A stretch of 45,637 nucleotides of DNA from an uncultured Clostridia bacterium (GCA_947629745.1 CANREZ010000008.1:1-45637); one strand, 5' to 3'; shown: positions 1 through 8,711, counted from the stretch's first letter. Made by a program: numbers and translations. Notes: generated by a model not told the origin, from the letters alone.

Positions 1-38
1 CTCGTTAGAAATAAAACAACCTTTTTTGTGCATCTTAT

Positions 39-67
39 TTGATTTAATAATAAAAATTTGATATAAT
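39..67 (+). promoter_or_regulatory. Putative sigma-A promoter of the M60-like gene (TTGATT-N17-TATAAT)
   Basis: TTGATT at 39-44, 17-nt spacer, TATAAT at 62-67; the ATG lies 7 nt after the -10. Confidence 0.6.
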
Positions 68-74
68 AATATAT

Positions 75-3000
75 ATGGAGAATAAAAAATCAAAATTTTT
101 ATTTTACATGAGTTGTTTGTTATTGTTGTCGGCAATAGGAATATTTTTTGGACTACATTTTCAAACTCAGCCCGTTTATGCTATCACAGACGAAGCAATA
201 ATAAGCGAGGCAAGTGAACAAAATGCTGACAAATTCACAGCAAATGATATATTTGAAAATTATACGCAAACAAGTTTAAAGGATGAATTTAATACAATTG
301 AGATAATTACAGAGCTACACGAACAAGGTAAAATTGATCAAAAAATTTTTGAAAGAGCAAATGAAGTTTTAAAAGGCAATGTAAAATATTCTTACCAAAG
401 GGAATTTTCAACGACTTTTAATGATGACCATAAAATCGCACAGGTTGGAAATCTTTACACTTATAGTCACACAACTCTAAAATTTAATTTCCCAACATCC
501 GAATTTAATTTAACAGGAATTTATGGCCTAACTGGGCAAACTATAAGAGTTTTTGTTGATGCGGATCAAGACAATAATTTGCCAGAAATTGTGTTTACGC
601 AAAATCACGGATATTATACAGAAAATCAGTGGCAGAGGCAAAAAACACTGCATATTGGCTTGAACGAGTTTTACTATGACGACTTTGTTTCTTCTTCAAG
701 TTATATAAGCCAGTCTGAGCGAAAGGGCGGTGCGATATACATTCGAAATAGGCACACAAATGCCGACCAGGGCGATGTCAGTGTTTATATCGAGGGTGGT
801 GGATATTATCCAATTTTCAAAAAGGGTGATGACGAAGAAGAATTTTTGGGTGCTTTGGCGGAATATTATCAAGAATATCAACAGTCGACGACGATGCTTG
901 ATATGGCGGAACTTTCGACCGATCACGCGTTGTTCACAACGACGGCGTCATCTTTATATAATGTATACATTCGCGATCAAGAGATCTCTCCTACCGAAAA
1001 TCTCGAACTTTGGGCGAACTATATGAACCAAGTGTTTGAATTTAATGGAATTGATGACAATGAGCAGAACAAACATCTTGTTGTCAATTTTCGATATATG
1101 ACGACCTACAAAAATTCAGGGGCTTACACCTATTTCAATCATATCGGCTTCTATGAAGAACATTATTGGTTTGCAAATTTTAAAAATGCAAAAAGTTCGA
1201 AGTATAATTTCAGCGACCATCTCATCTTTGGCATTGGGCATGAACTTGGGCATATGATTGACATCACCGGAAGATATATTAACGAAACAACGAATAATTT
1301 CACGGGTGCTTTTGCATACTACAAAATACTGGGCAAGAAAAGCCAAAATTCATTAAATTATGAACAATATGCGACTTTCAACAAAGCGCTAGGTCACATT
1401 GCAAGCGACTACACGTTGGACTTTCAGGCATATCATGACGGGAAGATCATGTATACATACGATTATGTTAACGGATCAGGCAAGACAATTAAACCGGATC
1501 ATAATTATCTCATTTGGTGGGATCTAGAGTGTGCGTTCCCTGGATATTGGGCAAGATTAAACAATTTGTATCAAAGCAAAGAACTTGTTGATTTATCCAA
1601 TTTGGAGCGGATGGTATATTATTCTTCAATCGCGACGAAGGTTGATCTTTCTTATTATTTTGAAAGGTGGGGTTTTTATTGGAGCGATGAGACTTACACG
1701 GATTTTGAACACAGGTTCACATTTGAAAATTCATCCAAAGAATTCAAAGAGTTGATGTCAAAGGCGGAAAGTGAGGGCGAGATTTCAAAGACAAATGCGC
1801 CTTATTGGTATGCAGATGAATATCAGTTTGATTTCATGCAAGAAAATAAAGACGTGCCTGAAAATCAACGAAAATATGTTGGCACAAAGCCGACGATTAA
1901 AATCGAAAAAGATGCAAACGTCAGAACGATTTATATTTCTGGTGAAAAAAGTGAAAATCACTTGGGCTATGAAGTGTTGTCAAAAACACAAGATTCAGAT
2001 TTTCAAGTTGCCGGCTTCACCTATTCTTCAATTTTTGTTGATGAGCACAATTATGCTTCCACTCCGACCTACAAGGTGGTTGCGATAAACAGATTTTTCA
2101 ACAAGGGCGAAGAGAGTGATGAGTGCTTCTTGATAACCCCAGAAGAAGAGTGCGTTTGCACCGTTGCAGACGAGCAGTTCTTCGATCTTTCAGAGGCGAT
2201 CAAAGTCGCTGAGCAAAAGAATGAAACAGTCTATCTTTTCAAAAGTTGTTCATTTTCGGGCTGTGCCATTTCGTCGGATGTCGTCTTGCAGGTTGCAGAC
2301 GGTGTGCATAACGACATATTCATAAATTCGGAGCGAAAAAGTTATCTTTTCAATCTTAATGCATGCCTAACTTTAAAGGGCAAAGAGGACGCAAACATAA
2401 TCTTTGACGGCACACTTGTTGAGAGTTCATACACCGCCATTTTCTGCGCATCAAAGTCGGGCAAACTTGTTGCACAAAATGTCAAATTTCAAAATATGCG
2501 AGGAAAGGGATACACCTCTCCGGTCATCAGTTTCACTTTTGGAACGATTGAATTGAAAAATTGCACAATTCAAAATTGTTTGCCTGCAAACAGTGGCCCT
2601 GCGATCATGTTCAAAAGTCCCGACCAAATTAAAATTGAAAACTGCAATTTCAGTGAAAATTTTGTGGATTTGAATGTCGTCGACTTGAACAGTTTGAGCA
2701 TCTATGATCAAAAAAGTGGATTTTCGTTGGATTTCGAAGCCTTTACCGGACAAAAAACCATGAAAGGTCAAAACATTTCGAAAGAGTTTTTACAAGAGAT
2801 CAAACTTAACAAAGACGGATATATGCTTTTGCTTAGCGAAGGAGACATTGTCGTCAGACCAATGGCATTTAATTTAAAATTCGTAAGTGGCGGCGACATT
2901 TTTGAGCATTCCATTCAAGGCACGAACTTTGTCTTTGGAACAGAGCAAAAATTCGAGATAACCAACAGACAATATATTGAATACACCGACCAAGATGGCA

Positions 3001-5201
3001 AAAAATATTTCACGGGCGATCAAATCAGTCTTGAAAAAGACATGACTTTCAACATTGAAATGAAAGAAAAAATCAAACTTGACATATTTTTTAAGACAGG
3101 AAAATCAACTGCATATGCTCGACAAGGAGAGAAATATTTTCTTTCAAACAAAGACCAATCAGGACAAGTCGTGATCGCATACAAAGATCGAAAATCAACA
3201 TATTTTGCGGGTCAAGTTATTGTGGTTAATGATGAGATCGTTTTGACGGCGATATATCAAGGTGGATTTTCTTATCGATATATTGTTGACAACAAGATCG
3301 AGGATGTTGGCTTTGGCAGTTATGGCGAAAAAGTCACTTTGAAAAAACTTGAACAGGCAGGCTTTAAGGGGTGGCAGTGTGAAGATGAAATTCTGTCCGA
3401 CTTCTTCATTTTGCATAACGACGTGGATCTGATTGCCGTTGTGGGCGACTTGCCAGAAATTTACGATCTGGAAATGTGCGAAATTAGAATTGACGGAACA
3501 TACACCTACTTAGGCGAAGCAATAACGCCAAAAATTTTCGTGTATTTCAACGGCTTTATTGTGCCAAGTGAGTGCTACGGCGTTTCGTGCACAAACAACA
3601 TTGACGCTTCAACCATGGCGCAAGTGAAGATAACGTCGATTGACGGCTTTTCAACGGGGAGCAAAACCGAGTTTTTTGAGATAAGACCAAAAACGCTGAA
3701 TTTGCAAGATGTGAAAGTGGAAGGGCTTAAAGATTTTGTTTACAATGGCAGCCAAACAGAGCAAACTTTGACTATAACCTATCAAAACCAAGCGATTGAT
3801 ACATTTTCGGTAAATTATAATGGAGATAGAATAAATGCAGGAGATGTGCAAGTAGAAATCACCTTTTCTGGCAATTATTCTGGAACTATTTATTTGACAT
3901 ATAAAATATCCAAAGCCGGCAGAGTGAATTTTAAAGTTGTTCAGGCAAATTGGACATATGGCGAAAACTCTCCAAATCCACGCACTGAAGGACACCTTGA
4001 AACTGCAAATGTAACTTATTCATATTCTACAAGCCTAGATGGTAGCTATTCGTTTGTAAAACCTACAAAAGCCGGCATTTATTGGGTCAAGGCAGTAATT
4101 GATGAATCACTGAATTACAAGTCCGCTGAAGATATAGCACAATTTACTATTGAAAAGGCTGAAAACCCACCTAAGATGCCAGAGAAATCAATGACTATCA
4201 GTAGGAATGCAAAAACATTACAAGATGTTAACCTTAATACTGAAGGCTGGCAGTGGAAAACTCCAAGCACAAAAATCGTTGGTGAAAGTATGACAGCCAC
4301 AGCGATCTATTCTGACCAAGAAAATTATAAAAATTATACAATTTTAATAACATTAACAAAAGTGCCACAAAAAGAAATTTCTCAGTTAAATGTTGACCTA
4401 GATGTTAAAAATTTTGTTTATAATGGGACTGAAAGAACACCAAATGTTGTTGCAAAAGATGGCGAAAAAATTCTAAATCTAAACACAGATTTTGAAGTGA
4501 AATACCAAAATAATACAAACGCAGGTCAAGCTAGTGTTGTTATTACAGGAAAGAATGAATATATAGGAACAATGACACTGTTTTTCACAATTCAAAGGGC
4601 TGATTTAGAGAATTTTAGTGTGTCGCTGGCTGATTGGACTTATAATGATAAAATTATACCTAATCCATCTACAAATGGAGTAAAGGAAAACGCACAAGTA
4701 ACCTATCTTTATTCAAATGCGATAAATGGTGTTTATAATAATATAAAGCCAACTGACGCAGGTACTTATTGGGTTAAGGCAACTACTACACAGACACAAA
4801 ATTACAATGCCGCTGAGTCGAAGCATAAATTTACAATTCATAAAGCAACGGAACCAATAGTTGAAACAATTTTGAAAATAAACAATCAGTTTGAAGATTT
4901 GTCTGAAATTGAATTACCAGCTAATTTTGAGTGGGTTAAAAATTCCTTGCAAGTTATCTCAGAAACAAAGATGATCGCAAAAGCAATTTACAAGGGCAGT
5001 GATGCAAATAATTATTTAACAAATGAACTTACTTTTGAAATTATAATCGGAGAACAAGAGCAACCAAATCCACCTGAAAAACCAGAGAATGGAAGCTTGA
5101 TTTGGCTAGCAATCGTTGTTCCAGCTGTAGCTTTACTTGTTGGATGGGGGATATATGCGATTATAAGGCGTAAGAGAAACAATGAACAAATTGAAAATTA
5201 A
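75..5201 (+). CDS. Large secreted/anchored M60-like (enhancin/mucinase-type) zinc metallopeptidase with beta-helix-like region, MBG/Ig-like repeats and C-terminal TM anchor
   Basis: 1708-aa ORF; N-terminal signal/TM (FLFYMSCLLLLSAIGIFFGL); M60-like 'LTGIYGLTGQTIRVFV' and 'GIGHELGHMIDITGRYINE' (HExxH...E); beta-helix-like 'IELKNCTIQNC...IKIENCNFSENF'; repeated 'FVYNG' and 'WTYG/WTYN' modules; C-terminal TM plus RRKRN. Confidence 0.85.
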   Translation: MENKKSKFLFYMSCLLLLSAIGIFFGLHFQTQPVYAITDEAIISEASEQNADKFTANDIFENYTQTSLKDEFNTIEIITELHEQGKIDQKIFERANEVLKGNVKYSYQREFSTTFNDDHKIAQVGNLYTYSHTTLKFNFPTSEFNLTGIYGLTGQTIRVFVDADQDNNLPEIVFTQNHGYYTENQWQRQKTLHIGLNEFYYDDFVSSSSYISQSERKGGAIYIRNRHTNADQGDVSVYIEGGGYYPIFKKGDDEEEFLGALAEYYQEYQQSTTMLDMAELSTDHALFTTTASSLYNVYIRDQEISPTENLELWANYMNQVFEFNGIDDNEQNKHLVVNFRYMTTYKNSGAYTYFNHIGFYEEHYWFANFKNAKSSKYNFSDHLIFGIGHELGHMIDITGRYINETTNNFTGAFAYYKILGKKSQNSLNYEQYATFNKALGHIASDYTLDFQAYHDGKIMYTYDYVNGSGKTIKPDHNYLIWWDLECAFPGYWARLNNLYQSKELVDLSNLERMVYYSSIATKVDLSYYFERWGFYWSDETYTDFEHRFTFENSSKEFKELMSKAESEGEISKTNAPYWYADEYQFDFMQENKDVPENQRKYVGTKPTIKIEKDANVRTIYISGEKSENHLGYEVLSKTQDSDFQVAGFTYSSIFVDEHNYASTPTYKVVAINRFFNKGEESDECFLITPEEECVCTVADEQFFDLSEAIKVAEQKNETVYLFKSCSFSGCAISSDVVLQVADGVHNDIFINSERKSYLFNLNACLTLKGKEDANIIFDGTLVESSYTAIFCASKSGKLVAQNVKFQNMRGKGYTSPVISFTFGTIELKNCTIQNCLPANSGPAIMFKSPDQIKIENCNFSENFVDLNVVDLNSLSIYDQKSGFSLDFEAFTGQKTMKGQNISKEFLQEIKLNKDGYMLLLSEGDIVVRPMAFNLKFVSGGDIFEHSIQGTNFVFGTEQKFEITNRQYIEYTDQDGKKYFTGDQISLEKDMTFNIEMKEKIKLDIFFKTGKSTAYARQGEKYFLSNKDQSGQVVIAYKDRKSTYFAGQVIVVNDEIVLTAIYQGGFSYRYIVDNKIEDVGFGSYGEKVTLKKLEQAGFKGWQCEDEILSDFFILHNDVDLIAVVGDLPEIYDLEMCEIRIDGTYTYLGEAITPKIFVYFNGFIVPSECYGVSCTNNIDASTMAQVKITSIDGFSTGSKTEFFEIRPKTLNLQDVKVEGLKDFVYNGSQTEQTLTITYQNQAIDTFSVNYNGDRINAGDVQVEITFSGNYSGTIYLTYKISKAGRVNFKVVQANWTYGENSPNPRTEGHLETANVTYSYSTSLDGSYSFVKPTKAGIYWVKAVIDESLNYKSAEDIAQFTIEKAENPPKMPEKSMTISRNAKTLQDVNLNTEGWQWKTPSTKIVGESMTATAIYSDQENYKNYTILITLTKVPQKEISQLNVDLDVKNFVYNGTERTPNVVAKDGEKILNLNTDFEVKYQNNTNAGQASVVITGKNEYIGTMTLFFTIQRADLENFSVSLADWTYNDKIIPNPSTNGVKENAQVTYLYSNAINGVYNNIKPTDAGTYWVKATTTQTQNYNAAESKHKFTIHKATEPIVETILKINNQFEDLSEIELPANFEWVKNSLQVISETKMIAKAIYKGSDANNYLTNELTFEIIIGEQEQPNPPEKPENGSLIWLAIVVPAVALLVGWGIYAIIRRKRNNEQIEN

Positions 5202-5366
5202 AAATTTGATCCTATATCACACAGAAGATAGTCATGGGAACAACAGAAAAAGCCTTTACACAAAAGAAGCTCAGACATACTTTAAGGGAAAGTTATTGTG
5301 CCAAATGATTTAGAGATAATTGACATAAAATAGAACGCAATTATTAGTGTTGCACGCTTAAAATAA

Positions 5367-5396
5367 AAAACTAAATTTGTGGTTCAATTTAGTTTT
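5367..5396. repeat. Inverted repeat AAAACTAAATT/AATTTAGTTTT (possible weak terminator)
   Basis: 11-bp perfect stem, 8-nt loop, poor T tract. Confidence 0.45.
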
Positions 5397-5437
5397 GATT
5401 TGGTGCACCAATATTTCGCATAACTCGTACTAATTCA

Positions 5438-5479
5438 CAAAAACATCTGTAAATGAATTACAATGTTTTTGTTTTTTTT
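5438..5479 (+). terminator. Intrinsic terminator downstream of the M60-like gene
   Basis: CAAAAACAT(c)TGTAA-atgaa-TTACA-ATGTTTTTG followed by T8. Confidence 0.75.
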
Positions 5480-5591
5480 AACTCGTATGCTGATTAGGGC
5501 TTCAGTTGGCTACCGAAATGATGTGACACTGGGCCATTATTTATAAATCTCATATAAACATACGATTAATATTTATTTGTACTGAAAAATA

Positions 5592-5619
5592 TTGACTTTT
5601 ATAGTATTATTAACATAAT
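5592..5619 (+). promoter_or_regulatory. Putative distal promoter (P1) of the collagen-like gene
   Basis: TTGACT-N16-CATAAT. Confidence 0.4.
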
Positions 5620-5746
5620 CTCATTGTAAGTAATTGGCTCGGTGTAAACCTTGTAGCCCCCTACGATATGAAGTCTTATGACTTGTAGGCACTTTCATTT
5701 TTTTTTGCGTTCTTTCTAAATCTTACGAGATTTGTAGGCCTTATTT

Positions 5747-5776
5747 TTGTCACAAATCGGGACTTCCTAATATAAT
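5747..5776 (+). promoter_or_regulatory. Putative proximal promoter (P2) of the collagen-like gene
   Basis: TTGTCA-N18-TATAAT, about 30 nt upstream of the ATG. Confidence 0.5.
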
Positions 5777-5807
5777 GAAATAGAAGAATTATTAGGAGTG
5801 TAGACTT

Positions 5808-6863
5808 ATGAGATATCAGCGATGTTGCTATCCAAAATGTGTGAGGGTGATTCCTACTAAGTCATATTTGCTGCCGGGGACGTTTGACATAAACTCCCTT
5901 CGTGGGCCTCGTGGTGCAACTGGGCCTACTGGTCCTGCAGGTGGAGGCACAATCACAATACGCTCCACAAACACAATCCCATACGGGGAGCCTGCAAGGA
6001 TCAATGTCAGTTACAATAGCGATGACACCGAACTTGACTTCTTTATCCCCGAGGGGCAGCCGGGATCTATTCCTGAGCCTGAGCACTTCGAAGTATCGCG
6101 TGTCAATACTACAAGTCCTGACAATGTGGCAAGAGTGGATGACCTATTCACCGATGGCGTGCATCACTTGATATTTAGCATTCCTAGAGGCATGACAGGC
6201 AGCATGGGTGAGACTGGCAGTATGGGTCCACAAGGAATACAAGGTCCTCCAGGTCCACGTGGAGCACCCGGACCACAGGGAGCACAAGGTCCAGTCGGTC
6301 CGCAAGGCATGGCAGGTGAGGCTGGGCAGCGTGGACCTCGTGGTGCAACTGGTCCATATGAGATAAAGTCAGCTTTTATCATCTCATACAACGATAATCC
6401 CTTGACTTTCCCAAAAGAGGGGATAGAGATATCCTCGGGAGGCCGACTACCGCTAATGCGCAAGGAAACGGATTATGGCGATATAATAACGGTAGATAGT
6501 GTAAATCGGACTATAAAATTCTCTAGCAGTGGGGTCTATCACATATGGTTTACCGCGTGTGCTTATTGCCTCCCATCTAGCCCATACAGTGTAGCTGATG
6601 ACTTCGTAGCAATAGGGTTCCGAGTAGTGGATGATGAGAAGATCCTAGCCGCTGCAAATACTTGGTGTGATAGCAAAGTGGCACGGAATATCACGGGGCA
6701 GGGAGTATTTGTGGTAGAAGATCCTAGCAAGCTCTACGAATTAGTGAATATCAAGAAATCTAGCATTTATCTTAATGGTATTGATATTCAAAAGACTATC
6801 ACTGACTCCTACTTCGGCTGTAGCATGGTGACGATTACTCTCACCAAACTATCTCCTAGTTAG
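5808..6863 (+). CDS. Collagen-like (GXY) repeat surface/exosporium-type protein with C-terminal globular domain
   Basis: Two GXY blocks ([68 protein letters not shown]) plus inter-collagen modules ending 'LDFFIPEG' and 'LIFSIPRG'; SD TAGGAG. Confidence 0.9.
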   Translation: MRYQRCCYPKCVRVIPTKSYLLPGTFDINSLRGPRGATGPTGPAGGGTITIRSTNTIPYGEPARINVSYNSDDTELDFFIPEGQPGSIPEPEHFEVSRVNTTSPDNVARVDDLFTDGVHHLIFSIPRGMTGSMGETGSMGPQGIQGPPGPRGAPGPQGAQGPVGPQGMAGEAGQRGPRGATGPYEIKSAFIISYNDNPLTFPKEGIEISSGGRLPLMRKETDYGDIITVDSVNRTIKFSSSGVYHIWFTACAYCLPSSPYSVADDFVAIGFRVVDDEKILAAANTWCDSKVARNITGQGVFVVEDPSKLYELVNIKKSSIYLNGIDIQKTITDSYFGCSMVTITLTKLSPS

Positions 6864-6937
6864 GAGTTATTATTTTAATATTAGGTGTGATTTGCCTACA
6901 AATTGTAGTGTACTTCCGAGTATAAAATGAAATTAAC

Positions 6938-6966
6938 TTGACATAAATTCTTTTTTATAATATAAA
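6938..6966 (+). promoter_or_regulatory. Putative promoter of the permease gene
   Basis: TTGACA-N17-TATAAA. Confidence 0.5.
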
Positions 6967-6999
6967 TGTTAGGAAGATAAAAATTTTTGTGAGGGGAGT

Positions 7000-7968
7000 A
7001 TGTGGCAAGTATTGCTTGATGCACTAATAGATACGGCAAAAGTCGCGCCTTTTTTATTCCTCGTTTACGTCTTTATTGAAGTAATAGAGGAGTATACTTT
7101 TCGCAACGCTCATCACAAAATACTAAAGAGCAAATACGCTGTGGCCCTAGGTGCAGGAATTGGCATTGTGCCGCAATGTGGTTTTTCTATAGTATCCACA
7201 GAGTTGTATGGCAAGCGAAAGATAACTCTTGGCACACTGCTTGCAATATTCATAGCAACCAGCGATGAAGCTTTGCCAGTTCTCATATCTAATACAGCAG
7301 GTTGGACAAAGATATTGCATATAATTTTGATAAAATTTGTCTGGGCTATAATAGTTGGCTATATGTGTGATCTAATCCTTCATTTAGGCAAAAAAAGAAT
7401 GTTGCATACTACTACACTTGCTACTCCTAGCGCACCTGTAGAAGCTACCATAGTCGATGGACAAGCAGAGAATACTAAAGACGATCACGATGAACACGAC
7501 CATGATGAGCACGATAGTCATATTCGGGGATGTTGCGGTCACGATGTAGAGGATGAGAAGCCTAGCACGTTATCGAAGTTCCTATGGCATCCACTCATAC
7601 ATACGCTAAAGATATTGTTATTCATACTCGTTGTAAATATTATATTTGGCACTATAGTCCATTTCATTACTGAGGAGAGGCTAATGGCGTTCCTATCCGG
7701 AATATCCCTAATCCAGCCACTTTGTACGGCCGTTGTAGGACTAATCCCAAACTGTGCAGCTAGTGTGATTATCACTGACCTATATATAATGAATGGCTTA
7801 ACACTTGGGGCTTGCATCTCCGGACTTTGCGTGAATGCGGGTCTTGGAATACTATATCTATTCAAGAATAATAGACACATAAAAGAGAATATATTTATAG
7901 TGTTATTCCTATTTGTTTCCAGCATATTGCTTGGAATGGGAATTGATTTTGTGATATCATTATTCTAG
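7000..7968 (+). CDS. Predicted heavy-metal/manganese efflux permease (ArsP_2 / 10TM putative exporter-like) with His/Asp/Cys-rich loop
   Basis: Duplicated half motifs 'GIVPQCGFSIVSTELY' and 'GLIPNCAASVIITDLY'; loop 'DDHDEHDHDEHDSHIRGCCGHD'; multiple TM segments; SD GAGGGGAG. Confidence 0.75.
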   Translation: MWQVLLDALIDTAKVAPFLFLVYVFIEVIEEYTFRNAHHKILKSKYAVALGAGIGIVPQCGFSIVSTELYGKRKITLGTLLAIFIATSDEALPVLISNTAGWTKILHIILIKFVWAIIVGYMCDLILHLGKKRMLHTTTLATPSAPVEATIVDGQAENTKDDHDEHDHDEHDSHIRGCCGHDVEDEKPSTLSKFLWHPLIHTLKILLFILVVNIIFGTIVHFITEERLMAFLSGISLIQPLCTAVVGLIPNCAASVIITDLYIMNGLTLGACISGLCVNAGLGILYLFKNNRHIKENIFIVLFLFVSSILLGMGIDFVISLF

Positions 7969-7978
7969 GAGCGAAGAT

Positions 7979-8647
7979 ATGACAAAGACTGTAAAAGCTG
8001 AGCCTGTATACTCTAAGGGCGAGGAGATTTTTAGCGCTGTCACGCACATTGTTGGCGGGGGACTAGGGGTCATTGCCTTGGTGCTTGGAGTAATATTTGC
8101 ATCTCTATATTCCGACGTATGGGGCATAATATCTATGGTCATATATGGGGTCTCCATCATTGTGACCTATGTGATGAGTTCGATTTATCACTTCCTACAC
8201 AAAAACCGTGCAAAGAGAGTCTTCCGCGTGCTTGACCACTGCACGATATTCATATTGATTGCAGGATCTTACACTCCATTTTGCCTTGTGACTCTAAGAG
8301 AGTGTGGAGCATGGGGATGGACACTGTTTGGCTTAATTTGGGGACTTGCAATACTTGGCGTAGTACTCAATGCTACACTGATGCACACACTACCGGTTAA
8401 GATCTTCTCACAGACGAGTTACATTGTGATGGGTTGGAGCATACTACTTGCAATCAATCCGTTACTTCAAAATTTGGATCTAGTGGGATTTATCCTGTTG
8501 CTTATCGGAGGAATTGCCTACACGATTGGGGCAATACTATTTGCAATTGGCATGAAGAAGAAGTGGATTCATTCCATCTGGCATCTATTTGTCTTGATCG
8601 GAAGCATCTTCCAATTCTTTGCAATACTATTCTACGTGATATTGTAA
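7979..8647 (+). CDS. Hemolysin III / PAQR family membrane protein
   Basis: 'EEIFSAVTHIVGGGLGVIALV', 'SSIYHFL', 'RVLDHCTIFILIAGSYTPF', C-terminal 'IHSIWHLFVLIGSIFQFFAI'. Confidence 0.9.
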   Translation: MTKTVKAEPVYSKGEEIFSAVTHIVGGGLGVIALVLGVIFASLYSDVWGIISMVIYGVSIIVTYVMSSIYHFLHKNRAKRVFRVLDHCTIFILIAGSYTPFCLVTLRECGAWGWTLFGLIWGLAILGVVLNATLMHTLPVKIFSQTSYIVMGWSILLAINPLLQNLDLVGFILLLIGGIAYTIGAILFAIGMKKKWIHSIWHLFVLIGSIFQFFAILFYVIL

Positions 8648-8682
8648 CGAGTTAAAAATTCTAGTAAAATAGGGCAAAATTA

Positions 8683-8711
8683 TTGACAAATAACACTAAT
8701 ACTTATATAAT
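8683..8711 (+). promoter_or_regulatory. Consensus promoter of the thrS T-box leader
   Basis: TTGACA-N17-TATAAT, perfect consensus. Confidence 0.85.

Noticed and set aside
5500-5560. tRNA-like stretch 'GGGCTTCAGTTGGCTACCG'
   Set aside because: No cloverleaf or TTC (T-loop) consensus could be drawn.
6195-6356. Short tandem-like repeats in the collagen gene as a CRISPR or VNTR array
   Set aside because: They are GXY codon periodicity (9 bp) in frame, without fixed spacers or conserved repeat units.
5862-6463. ORFs overlapping the collagen-like gene (5862-6086, 5902-6171, 6164-6463)
   Set aside because: Low-complexity Pro/Gly-rich shadow translations of the GXY repeats.
6985-7002. GAGGGGAGTA before the permease as a yybP-ykoY (Mn) riboswitch start
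   Set aside because: It immediately precedes the ATG and serves as the SD; no room for the riboswitch downstream, and no matching structure upstream.
1-8650. Defence system, prophage or integrative element in the accessory region
   Set aside because: No integrase, transposase, recombinase, restriction or toxin-antitoxin gene recognised; only a speculative remnant at 5182-5333.
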